Below, in pieces: positions 1 through 8,907 of a stretch of DNA of 64,000 bases (its first letter is position 1; every line of letters starts with the position of its first letter). The stretch comes from Acidimicrobiales bacterium (GTDB lineage Bacteria > Actinomycetota > Acidimicrobiia > Acidimicrobiales > RAAP-2), in the NCBI GenBank assembly GCA_017883135.1, contig JADGOE010000009.1:1-64000 (forward strand), in the 5' to 3' direction. A program made the translations under genes and the position numbers. Under the pieces are notes generated by a model. That model made no database searches and was not told where the DNA came from. It saw nothing but the letters and a program-made list of their open reading frames with translations.

Positions 1-325
1 GGCCGGTCTGGCCGATCTGCAGGCTGCCTTGCAGGCCAAGCCGCCCAAGACCACGGTCGACAACGTCCCGGTCGTACTGGCCTACGGTTCGGCCTCTGAA
101 GTCCTCCCGGGAGGCGTGTGCGGTGCGACGGAGGTCGGGTTCGACATCACCGGGAATGCTCAGGTGAAAGGTCTCACGGTCGGTACGTACACCGACATCG
201 TGTGCCTTTCCGGTGACGCCGGAACGGGCACCTCGGGGACCTTCCTCACCGACCTGTTCTCACCGACCGCCGTCATCACGTCGGCCACCATCGGTGGCAA
301 CAGCTCGCTGACCGTCATCTTCTGA
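1..325 (+). CDS. C-terminal part of unknown protein, open at window start; possibly a structural or secreted protein of the integrated element
   Basis: Frame open from base 2 to stop at 325; small Gly/Thr/Val-rich sequence; followed by a hairpin at 361-400. Confidence 0.4.
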   Translation, partial: AGLADLQAALQAKPPKTTVDNVPVVLAYGSASEVLPGGVCGATEVGFDITGNAQVKGLTVGTYTDIVCLSGDAGTGTSGTFLTDLFSPTAVITSATIGGNSSLTVIF

Positions 326-360
326 ACGCCGGTCCGTCTGCGGGTCCGTGTGACGGAGTG

Positions 361-400
361 ACCGGACAAGGACGGGGCTTGGGCCCCGTCCTTGTCCGGT
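361..400. terminator. Perfect 18-bp stem hairpin (loop TTGG); terminator or ssDNA replication/packaging structure
   Basis: ACCGGACAAGGACGGGGC-TTGG-GCCCCGTCCTTGTCCGGT. Confidence 0.7.
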
Positions 401-682
401 CGGGCAGTAGCAAGTTGGTGCAAGGTGGGCGTTGTCGATGATCGGCCCCGACTCCAAAGGTGCCCCACTCGTTGCGGGGCACCTTCTTCGCAAGACCGAC
501 CGGCGCAGTCAAGGCCGACCGAAGGTCGCCCGGAGGGGAAGCCTTGACGGGGCCGAACACTGTCTTCACCACAATGGAGATGGAGCCGGTCGCACCGGCT
601 CCTGAGTAGCCAAAGGTGTGTCGGAATCGTTGTCGACGGGCCACGGCTGGCGGTAGTCTTGGAAGCAGGACTAGGAGGCCCA

Positions 683-1186
683 ATGGTTGACGACTTTCGA
701 TCGGATCGCATGGCGACGCCCGAGGGCAAGGGCAATGCGAAGGGCCGGTTCACACGGGCCTGGGATGCCTACGCCAAAGGCGTGAACAAGGTCGTAGGGC
801 CGGTCGGCGAGCGGCTGGCGAAGAACCTCGGGGCATCGACGACAGTCGATCTCATCGGGTTCTGGCTGACCTGGCAAACCGAGGGCGGCTACGAGGGCCT
901 CCGTCGCTTGGGGATGAGCCGATCGGCAATTTATCGCCGCATCGGACTGTTCCGGAAGTTCATGGGGATCCACCCGGACGAGTACGAAATGCCTGGTGTC
1001 ACGATCGACCTGGTGACCTACTTGACCGAGAGCGGGATCCCAGGAAGGCGGGAATCCCTGATGCTGGACTCCAGAGCGGATCCCGGCTACGATCCCGAAC
1101 ATGGGACTCCAGGAGGGGATGCTGAACCGGCCGGTGATCGGCTGGAACCTGACGCTCTATCCGGACGCTCGGGAGGGAGCCGGTAG
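683..1186 (+). CDS. HTH-containing protein of mobile element
   Basis: AGGAGG RBS at 673-678; HTH-like 'RRLGMSRSAIYRRIGLFRKF'; overlaps start of the Rep gene. Confidence 0.55.
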   Translation: MVDDFRSDRMATPEGKGNAKGRFTRAWDAYAKGVNKVVGPVGERLAKNLGASTTVDLIGFWLTWQTEGGYEGLRRLGMSRSAIYRRIGLFRKFMGIHPDEYEMPGVTIDLVTYLTESGIPGRRESLMLDSRADPGYDPEHGTPGGDAEPAGDRLEPDALSGRSGGSR

Positions 1187-1874
1187 CTTCAGGGCCACCG
1201 TCGACACCTGGGCGGGCAGGCGAGGCGAACCAGGCGAGTGTCGGGACCCGGAGCGCTCCCTGCAAGTGGCAGCGAGCCGAGCACGGACCACCGTGCGTCG
1301 CTTCTGCGCTGCGAACCGGACCAACCGGTTTTGGACGGTGACCTATGAAGGAGCGGGGTGCCATGACCCCCTCGTCCTGCGGTCGGACCTGGCTGAGTTC
1401 TTCCGTGGAATGCGGACGGCGCTCGGCGGGAAGCCATTCCCCTATCTCTGGGTGCCCGAGTGGCACAAGACTGATCACGGACTGCACGCCCACTTCGTCT
1501 GTGCCCAGTACATCCGGCGGTCGATCGTCGAGACGGTCTGGAAGCAGGTGCCCGGTCACGGGTTCGTGTACGCCAAGTTGATCGGGGACTTGCCGGTCGG
1601 CTCGTCGGCCGTCGATGAAGCTCGGGTTGCAGCTCGGTACATCGCGAAGTACATGAACAAGGACTTCGACGTGAAGCGTGCGATGGGGCTGCACCGCTAC
1701 GACCTCGCTCAAGGATTCCAGCCTCGGAGGGTGATCGTTCCGGGTCCATCGTTGGAAGAGGCGTATCGGCGTGCCTGCGAACTCATGGGCGGGCCGCCTG
1801 CGACGTACTGGAAATCGGAGGATTCGCCGGAGTGGACGGGTCCACAGGCGGTCGCAATGTCGTGGGACGGCTGA
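1101..1874 (+). CDS. HUH-type rolling-circle replication initiator (Rep)
   Basis: HUH-like 'HGLHAHFVC' followed by catalytic-Tyr-like 'RYIAKYMNK' with the order and spacing of RCR Rep proteins. Confidence 0.7.
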   Translation: MGLQEGMLNRPVIGWNLTLYPDAREGAGSFRATVDTWAGRRGEPGECRDPERSLQVAASRARTTVRRFCAANRTNRFWTVTYEGAGCHDPLVLRSDLAEFFRGMRTALGGKPFPYLWVPEWHKTDHGLHAHFVCAQYIRRSIVETVWKQVPGHGFVYAKLIGDLPVGSSAVDEARVAARYIAKYMNKDFDVKRAMGLHRYDLAQGFQPRRVIVPGPSLEEAYRRACELMGGPPATYWKSEDSPEWTGPQAVAMSWDG

Positions 1875-1987
1875 CCGGTTCAGCACTGGAAGCATGGGTG
1901 ACGAGGAGCTGTCTCGCGCAAGGGGTGCCGGTCAAGGTGACCGACGTGCGGGTGGTGGACCGTGTGAGGACCCTGGTGACGGGCGGG

Positions 1988-2031
1988 CCGGGGGGACCCG
2001 GACGGGGCGGAAGCACCGTCGGGTCCCCCGG
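1988..2031. terminator. GC-rich hairpin between convergent rep and recombinase genes
   Basis: CCGGGGGGACCCGGACGG...CCGTCGGGTCCCCCGG with two bulges. Confidence 0.5.
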
Positions 2032-2038
2032 CACCCGT

Positions 2039-3439
2039 TCACAGGCGCCAGACGGGCTTCACCCGGTCGTGGTCAAGCGTGGTGGCCCCCGGGGTGCCGG
2101 GCAGGATCACGGCATGGTCCAAGATGGCCTTGACGATGGCGGATTGGCGGTCAAGGTTGAGATTCGTCCACTGGGTGCGTAGAGCGCCGCCTTGTCCGAT
2201 GACGCCGGTCAGCTGGCTGGTGTTGGTGGCTTGCCGCAGTCGACGTTCGTTCGCCTTCATGCGGTCTTCGATGATGGTGCGAGCGGTCAGCCACTCGTTC
2301 ATGGGGATCCGCCGTTCTGCATAATGGGCAGCCAGCTCGGCGAGCTGCTCTCGGTCGGCGCTGACCCGTTCCATCAGACGAGCGGTGTCCTCGTCCTGTC
2401 GGGCTCGACCGGCAAGCGCCTCGGCCAGTTCGGGCGTGTCGAGGCGGTAGAGGACAGCGTCGGCGATGAACTCCTCGACTGGTCCAGCGACGACCGTCAG
2501 GCGACCGCAGCCGCCATGGTCGGGGCCGGCCATGCAGACATAGCGGCGTGTGGTCTTGCGGGGGGCTGAGTAGAGGCGCTCCTCGCAACGGCCACAGCGA
2601 AGCAGGCCGGAGAGGAGGTAGCGACGAGGGGCACGCCGGCCTGAATTCTTCTTGTCCTCCAAGATGGCAAGCACCCGGTCCCGCTGTTCCGTCGTGAGGA
2701 TGGGGTCCCAGACGGCAGGCCCGACGATCTCGCCCCGGTGCTCCCGCAGCCCGACGGATCGAGGCGAAGAGATGAGTCGGCGGATGACGTTCGTCCGCCA
2801 CTGGTCGCCCGTTGACGGCGGCATGTTCCCATTGTTGAGCCAGACCGCCAAGGACCGGAGGCTCTCACCGGCCACGAATCGATCGGCCAGTTGTCGGATG
2901 ATGGCGACCTCTGCCGGTCGATGGGTGATCTTGTCGGCGTCGAAGCCGAACGGTCGCTGTGCCCCGCCGTGCGGTCGACCTTCGGCGGCGACCTGGTCCA
3001 GCTTGCGCTTGATTCGCTCGCTGGTCTTGCCCGATGCGTTGGAGGCGACTGCGGCCTGGATGCGTCCGATCAATAGGCCGTCCTGGGTCCCGAAGTCCAT
3101 GTCGCCGGTGACGAAGCGGACGTCGGTGACGCCAGCGGCGCTGAGGATCGCATTGAACTCCTCGAATTCGACCGGGCGACGGGTCAGGCGGTCGAGGTTG
3201 TAGACGAGGACGGCATCAATGGTGGCTTCCGTGATGTCGGTGAGCATCCGTTGGTAGTTCGGCCGGTGCTTGCCCGTGTAGGCGGAGATGTCGTTGTCGA
3301 CGTACTCCTCTGCGATCGGCCAACCCAGCTCGGCGGCCAGTCGTCGGCAATCTTCGATCTGGCGCTCGACGCCCTTCCCGGTGCCCTCGGCGTCCGAGGA
3401 GATGCGGGCGTAGATGGCGGCCGCTTTGATGGTTCTCAT
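2039..3439 (-). CDS. Serine recombinase/integrase (resolvase + recombinase + zinc ribbon domains)
   Basis: 'AAIYARISSDAEGTGKGVERQIEDC', 'VYNLDRLTRRP', zinc ribbon 'LLRCGRCEERLYS...YVCMAGPDHGGCGR'. Confidence 0.92.
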   Translation of the reverse strand: MRTIKAAAIYARISSDAEGTGKGVERQIEDCRRLAAELGWPIAEEYVDNDISAYTGKHRPNYQRMLTDITEATIDAVLVYNLDRLTRRPVEFEEFNAILSAAGVTDVRFVTGDMDFGTQDGLLIGRIQAAVASNASGKTSERIKRKLDQVAAEGRPHGGAQRPFGFDADKITHRPAEVAIIRQLADRFVAGESLRSLAVWLNNGNMPPSTGDQWRTNVIRRLISSPRSVGLREHRGEIVGPAVWDPILTTEQRDRVLAILEDKKNSGRRAPRRYLLSGLLRCGRCEERLYSAPRKTTRRYVCMAGPDHGGCGRLTVVAGPVEEFIADAVLYRLDTPELAEALAGRARQDEDTARLMERVSADREQLAELAAHYAERRIPMNEWLTARTIIEDRMKANERRLRQATNTSQLTGVIGQGGALRTQWTNLNLDRQSAIVKAILDHAVILPGTPGATTLDHDRVKPVWRL

Positions 3440-3450
3440 AAGGGGTCATA

Positions 3451-4808
3451 TTAGCAACGGATGACCTTCTCGAGTGAAGCCGGTCCCCCATCGCCGGAGG
3501 AGACGGCCCAATGATCGATCTCCAGCCCGGTGGCTACGTCGCAGCCGAGCACGACACAGCTCTCGTCCCGTGCGACGAGCGCCGTCCTCAGCGGGGTCGG
3601 GATGGACCGTCCGAGGTGGCAGATGGTGGTCACATCGACGCCATTGGTGATGACTAGTTCCGTGATGGCATCGCCCATGAGATCCCGGGCCGTCTCGATG
3701 GGGACCGGTCCCACTCCGGGGATCTCACATCGCTCACCATCGTTGAGACTCCCCCGGCGCAATGCTGCGAGATCGACCCGTAGGTGAACAGTGGCCTTCG
3801 CGTCGGGGATCCGACACTCGGGATCCGACGGAACTGGGCGGGGAACGGTAGTTGGTCCGGTCCGCCGGTCGTCCCCGGACAACTGGTCAGCACCGGCAGA
3901 TCGGTCGGCATCGTTTCCAACGCGGTCACCGCGACGAGCGGATCGCGATGCGCCCCGGTTGGGACCGATGATTCCCCTTCCGGGCACGAAAGCTACCGAG
4001 GCATCCGCTTCATAGGCGTCGCGGGGCTCGTGGATGCCGGCGGCCCTCGCCCGTTCAAAGATCCGAGAGGACTCAGTCGACAAAGCGGCCATTAGCGAAG
4101 CACCGGCATCGGGCGTGAGTCGGGCGTCCAGACGGGAGGCGCCTTCGGTATCGGTCCAGGTCCGGCAGCGCCTGGCCGCCCGGATGGCCTCGTATGCCCG
4201 GGCCGCGTCAGCCTTCGATCTTCCTTCGGCCTTGACCCTCAGGCAACGGTCCCGCAGGCGCCTGAGGGTGTCTCCTTCGGCCACCTTGAGCAGTTCGACC
4301 TCACAGGCCGGGTTGACCGCCACGGCACCGGCCACCGCCTTGACCCCGGAGGGGGAAGTCTGCCGGTCCGATACGCATCACTTACGCCTGGGTGGGCCTC
4401 CAAAGCCTCGCCGAGGTCCAGGACTTCGACGGCGTGACCCACCGACTCCCCGGTCACCCCGGCCAACCAGTGCGCCGCCGATCGCTGTCCGTTGATCTGA
4501 TGGCAGTTGGCCGCTGCTGCCCGGGCTGCAGCCAAGGTCTTGCCTGCGGCACCGAGCCGTTCGGCCCTCGTGAACATGGCTACCAAAGAGGCGGCGTCCT
4601 CCCCGCTGTAGCGGCCGGGCTCGAAGTTCGAGACGAAGTCGGCGATCGCGTCAACGGATTCGGACAGAACGCGAGCATTCGCGTCAGAAGGGCGTCGGCC
4701 CGAAGGCCCCGTGGGGGCGGTCGGCAACTTCGCACCACGGCGATCACCAGGTTGCCCGGCCACCCGCTGGGCCGAGAACTCGGAGGTCTTCGGGGCCACC
4801 AATGTCAT
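3451..4808 (-). pseudogene. DUF222/HNH endonuclease (13E12-type), frameshifted and truncated at the HNH motif
   Basis: N-terminal DUF222 in ORF 4239..4808, remainder in ORF 3451..4335; frame changes at a C5 run near 4355; ends at 'LEIDHWAVSSGDGGPASLEKVIRC*' before the HNH Cys/His residues. Confidence 0.8.
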
Positions 4809-4928
4809 GGAGCGATCATCCCAGGCGGATGTGACAGCGTCCCCGACGTTCCAGCGCTCGCGCCCGGGCCCGGTCGACGACGCCCACGAGACGACCGACG
4901 ACGCTGCGCCGCGACGGAGATCAGGAGA

Positions 4929-5357
4929 TCAGGGGAGAGCGCACGACACGGTGACAAGGATCCCCACCGGCAGCACCAGGATGCCGATGGTCATCATGCC
5001 GACGAACGCGAAGCCGTCGAGCGCGACGGCCAGCACCCACGCGACAACACCCGGCCAACTGTTCGAGCGGCGGCGAGGTAGGCACAGAGCGAAACCGACC
5101 AGGGCCACGACCACCAGCGGAGCGCAGAGCGGGACGAGCACCCTCATCCCGTTCACCTGTACCAGGGTGGCCGATGTGCTTGCGCGCGCCTGGAACGTCC
5201 CGGTCGATCCGGTGACACTTGTGCTGGACATGGAGCTGTACATGGGCGCCACCAGGCCGGCGACGATCAACCCTGCGGACCAGATCGCCGCTGCCGAGAG
5301 CAGCCAGATGGGCGCCCTGCTCGCTGCGGGCACGACCACCTCGCTCATCCGAGTCAC
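4929..5357 (-). CDS. Hypothetical membrane protein
   Basis: Multiple hydrophobic segments. Confidence 0.45.
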   Translation of the reverse strand: MTRMSEVVVPAASRAPIWLLSAAAIWSAGLIVAGLVAPMYSSMSSTSVTGSTGTFQARASTSATLVQVNGMRVLVPLCAPLVVVALVGFALCLPRRRSNSWPGVVAWVLAVALDGFAFVGMMTIGILVLPVGILVTVSCALP

Positions 5358-5381
5358 AGGGTCACGGCGACTGGTCGGCGG

Positions 5382-6404
5382 TCATTCTCGAGCCGCTCGA
5401 TCCGGACACGGAATGGAGCGATTCCTCACGAAGTGGCGGTCGAGCTCGTTCGCATAGTGGAGGCCGAGCTCCGCCGAGTTCGCGGCCATCCAGACGGAGA
5501 GGGCCGTCTCGCCCGTTGCCGGTCCGGACGATTCGGCGAGGCCCGAATCCATCGCTCCGAATTCATCCCTCGTGAGGAGCACATCGTGCAGCGCACGACC
5601 GAGCATCCAGGCGAGCGGGGGAACTACCGCTGCTGGCACGTGGACGATGCGGGCCCGGCTCCCGACCGCGCCACGGATCAGTCGGACCAATTCCACGAAC
5701 GTGGGGGACTCCGGGCCGACGGCATCCACCACGCTGTCGGTGCGTTCGCTGCCCTTCTCCATGCAGAGCCTGGCCAGATCTTCGACATGGATGCCCCGCA
5801 CCCGGTAGTCGCCACGACCACCCACCGCGAACACGGGCATCCGCCGCAGGAGCCATGCGATGTTGTTCAACAGCACCCCTTCGCCGCCGAAGAGGATCGC
5901 CGGACGGAGAACGGCGTACGACAGTTCGGTCGCGATCAGCGAGCGCTCGACAAGGGCCTTCCCACGAAAATACGGATATGGCGAGTCGATGGTCGGGTTG
6001 GTGATGCTGATGTGCACGATCCGTTGAACCCCTGCACGCTTCGCCGCACGGAACAGGGTCTGCGAATTGATCACCGCCCGGTCGTGATCCGTCCGGTCGT
6101 GGGCAAATCGCACCCAGTACGTGTTGTACAAGGTGGTGGTGCCCTCCAGCGAACTCGCCAACCGCACCGGGTCGTCGAAGTCGAGGGGCCTCGCGTCGAT
6201 CAGCGAGTCGCTGGTGCCCCGTTCGGGATGGCCGGTCAGCGTCCGCACCTGGCGGCCCGAGCCCACCAGTGCCTCCGCTATGGCCCGGCCCGAATAGCTG
6301 AACGCACCCGTCACCGTGTCCACCCCGGTATCGCCTGCGATGAACGCAGCGTCGGGGTGGCCACCTGTCGATTCACGTGCCCTTGAATCCGATGCCGTTG
6401 TCAT
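5382..6404 (-). CDS. NmrA/NAD-dependent epimerase-like NAD(P)-binding protein
   Basis: 'VTGAFSYSGRAIAEALVGSGRQVRTLTGHP'; Rossmann-type N-terminus. Confidence 0.8.
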   Translation of the reverse strand: MTTASDSRARESTGGHPDAAFIAGDTGVDTVTGAFSYSGRAIAEALVGSGRQVRTLTGHPERGTSDSLIDARPLDFDDPVRLASSLEGTTTLYNTYWVRFAHDRTDHDRAVINSQTLFRAAKRAGVQRIVHISITNPTIDSPYPYFRGKALVERSLIATELSYAVLRPAILFGGEGVLLNNIAWLLRRMPVFAVGGRGDYRVRGIHVEDLARLCMEKGSERTDSVVDAVGPESPTFVELVRLIRGAVGSRARIVHVPAAVVPPLAWMLGRALHDVLLTRDEFGAMDSGLAESSGPATGETALSVWMAANSAELGLHYANELDRHFVRNRSIPCPDRAARE

Positions 6405-7078
6405 CGTGCCTCCTCTGGCCCGGTCTCCCCAGACCCGTCCTTCGTTGTCGGTCCTGTCATCGATGCAAACAGAGCGGCGAATCGATTGGCGTGCTCGAAC
6501 AGGGCGAGGGCCGGCGCCCTGTCGCCGTCGAGGTGGGTGAGCATCTCCAAGCCCAGGTACAGAGCGACGACTGCCACGGCAACGTCTTGCGAAGGGATCG
6601 CCGAGCTGAGCCACGAGTCCACAAGCGACACCTCGACAGCCTGCTGTGCAAACTGGATCCAGGGTGCGATCCGATCGGCCACCTCGGGGCCGAGCCCCGG
6701 GGTCGAGGACGCGCCGGCAATCATCGCGACGAGGACCGACACATAGCCCGCATCAAGATCCTCTTGGAAGATCGCTGCCGCCACTTCCACGAGCTCGGAC
6801 GGCGAGTCCACGCCGCTCACCGCGGTGCCGTAGTGCTCGAGCCGGTCCGCGCTCACCGCGTCCAGTGCCGCCAGCAACAGGTTGACCACGGAGCCGAAAT
6901 GGTAGAAGACCAGTCCTTGATTGCAGCCGGCGCGCCCGGCGATCGCTCGAGCGCTGGCCCCGGCAAATCCTTCAGCCTTCAGCGTCTCTGTGGCCGCATC
7001 GATCAGTGCCCGGCGGGTGTCACTCGGTCCGACCACACCCTGATGGCGGATCTTGCTGACCGTCCCTGATTTCGCCAT
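6401..7078 (-). CDS. TetR family transcriptional regulator
   Basis: 'TRRALIDAATETLKAEGFAGASARAIAGRAGCNQGLVFYHFGS'. Confidence 0.9.
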   Translation of the reverse strand: MAKSGTVSKIRHQGVVGPSDTRRALIDAATETLKAEGFAGASARAIAGRAGCNQGLVFYHFGSVVNLLLAALDAVSADRLEHYGTAVSGVDSPSELVEVAAAIFQEDLDAGYVSVLVAMIAGASSTPGLGPEVADRIAPWIQFAQQAVEVSLVDSWLSSAIPSQDVAVAVVALYLGLEMLTHLDGDRAPALALFEHANRFAALFASMTGPTTKDGSGETGPEEAR

Positions 7079-7098
7079 CGCCCGACCTTCCCCGATCT

Positions 7099-7139
7099 CA
7101 GTATTTGAGCATTCGCTTTGAGCTATTGCTCAAATACTG
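7099..7139. promoter_or_regulatory. Probable TetR operator, 13-bp inverted repeat
   Basis: CAGTATTTGAGCA...TGCTCAAATACTG upstream of tetR, containing inner palindrome TTTGAGC-TATT-GCTCAAA. Confidence 0.7.
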
Positions 7140-7239
7140 GCTGTTTACGATGTCGTTGTCAAGGTCGGGTTGGACGAACAGGCCCCACGACACCCTGGGA
7201 GGCAGCCCGTTCGGATTCGAACCGCACCGGGAGGCGCAC

Positions 7240-7605
7240 ATGGCGTTACGGATCGCAACGCTCACCATCGACGCAGTGGACCCGTTGTCGCTTGCCCGCT
7301 TCTGGTCAGCAGTGCTCGGCTGGGAGCACCGGGTGGACGACGACGGCGATGTCTGGGTGGAGCCCGGAGACCGGCACCCCGGCCACCGGGCGGTCGGGCC
7401 ACTGCTCTTTGTTGCCGTGCCCGAGTCGAAGTCCGTCAAGAATCGGCTCCACCTGGACCTGCGTCCTGACGATCAGGTTCATGAGATCGAGCGTCTCGAA
7501 GCACTCGGAGGCACCCGGGCATCGGTCGGACAGTTCGGAAGCGAGGACTGGGTGGTGCTGGCCGATCCCGAGGGAAACGAGCTCTGCATCCTCGGCACAG
7601 GCTAG
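7240..7605 (+). CDS. VOC family (glyoxalase-like) protein
   Basis: 'LARFWSAVLGWEHRVDDDGDVWV...VVLADPEGNELCIL'. Confidence 0.85.
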   Translation: MALRIATLTIDAVDPLSLARFWSAVLGWEHRVDDDGDVWVEPGDRHPGHRAVGPLLFVAVPESKSVKNRLHLDLRPDDQVHEIERLEALGGTRASVGQFGSEDWVVLADPEGNELCILGTG

Positions 7606-7663
7606 AGGTCGGCGCCTGCCGTTCGAGCGACCGTCCGACCTCCGAGCGCTAGGACTCCGAGCG

Positions 7664-8590
7664 CTAGGACTCCGACCCCGCCGTGCTCTCTGCCGCAGCC
7701 TTGGCCTCGGCCGCCTTGCGGTACTCCTCCAGCTGGTCGAGGAGCGGCATGCGCTCCTGTCCGACGGTCGAATCCAAACGGGCGGCGATCTGCTCGGGAG
7801 TCCACCTGCCCTCGACATACATGGCCCGCACCTCCCGCGGCTGGTTCCACACCGCGATCTTCGGACCGACCGAGGTGTAGACCTGCCCGGTCACGTGCTT
7901 GGCCTGATCGGACAGGAGGTAGACCACGAGGGGCGCGACGTCTTCGGGATCGCCCATCTCGGCTAGGTCCATCGGGACGTTGGCAGACATGCGGGTGCGG
8001 GCCACCGGCGCGATGGCGTTGGCCGTGATCCCGTAGCGCTGGAGCCCGGCGGCCGCCGATCGGACCAACGAGACGATGCCACCCTTGGCCGCCGCATAGT
8101 TTGCCTGGGCCACGCTACCGGCGAAGGCACCGGAGGTGAAGGCAACAAGCGAGCCACCACCCTCTTGCTTGCGCATGATGGCCGACGCGGCCCGAAAGAC
8201 CGTGAAGTGCCCCTTGAGGTGGGTCTCGATGACCGCATCCCACTCGTCTTCAGACATGTTGAAGAGCATCCGCTCCCGCAGGATGCCGGCAACCGCCACC
8301 ACGCCGTCGATCCTCCCCCATCGCTCCACACCGGCCCCGACGATCTTCTCGCCGCCGGCCAGGCTGGTCACGCTCTCCGCCACCGCCACGGCTTCGCCGC
8401 CGGCTACCTCGATCTCCGCGACCAACGCCTCGGCGACCTCGCTCTTGGGGTCCTCCCCGGCCATCGACACGCCGATGTCGGCCACCACCACCTTCGCCCC
8501 TTCGGTCGCCGCGGCCAGGGCCACCGCCCGACCGATGCCCCCACCGGCGCCGGTGATGGCCACGACCTTGCCTTGAAGGAATCCACTCAT
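7664..8590 (-). CDS. SDR family oxidoreductase (hydroxysteroid/hydroxyacyl-CoA dehydrogenase-like)
   Basis: 'VVAITGAGGGIGRAVAL', 'NYAAAKGGIVSLVR'. Confidence 0.88.
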   Translation of the reverse strand: MSGFLQGKVVAITGAGGGIGRAVALAAATEGAKVVVADIGVSMAGEDPKSEVAEALVAEIEVAGGEAVAVAESVTSLAGGEKIVGAGVERWGRIDGVVAVAGILRERMLFNMSEDEWDAVIETHLKGHFTVFRAASAIMRKQEGGGSLVAFTSGAFAGSVAQANYAAAKGGIVSLVRSAAAGLQRYGITANAIAPVARTRMSANVPMDLAEMGDPEDVAPLVVYLLSDQAKHVTGQVYTSVGPKIAVWNQPREVRAMYVEGRWTPEQIAARLDSTVGQERMPLLDQLEEYRKAAEAKAAAESTAGSES

Positions 8591-8690
8591 TGCGCGCTGC
8601 TCCTCTGTATCGATTGCCGGTTGGGCCCACGCTCTGCAGCCTCGACGCCCTGCACGCCGGCCTGGCACTCGCTGGGGGTTGACCGTATAC

Positions 8691-8704
8691 GAGAACCTGT
8701 TCTA
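8691..8704. promoter_or_regulatory. KstR-like operator (one mismatch to TnnAACnnGTTnnA)
   Basis: GAGAACCTGTTCTA between divergent SDR and acyl-CoA synthetase genes. Confidence 0.5.
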
Positions 8705-8907
8705 GCGTCCCCACCGGGTCGGCGCCACCCTGTTCCGCCTGCACGGGGACCCGGGCCACGATGGAACTGCCGGCCGGTACCGCTGCATGCAGTGCGGCCG
8801 GAGGACCAGGCCGCTGCGATCCGAACATCCGGCACCAGCCGGCAAACCGACCGGCAACCGCCGGCAGACCAACCGGCATCGATCGGTGTAGGGGGTATCA
8901 GGACAAC

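Noticed and set aside
160-753. Long minus-strand ORFs opposite the element genes (and many similar ORFs window-wide)
   Set aside because: Typical high-GC antisense open frames; Arg/Pro/Ser-rich translations with no recognisable motifs
1832-2182. Small plus-strand ORF after rep
   Set aside because: Runs through the hairpin and antiparallel to the recombinase 3' end; no family recognised, so coding status is unsupported
7641-7676. 15-bp tandem repeat CTCCGAGCGCTAGGA (~2.5 copies) at the SDR stop codon
   Set aside because: Short, lies at the 3' end of the gene, no evident consequence
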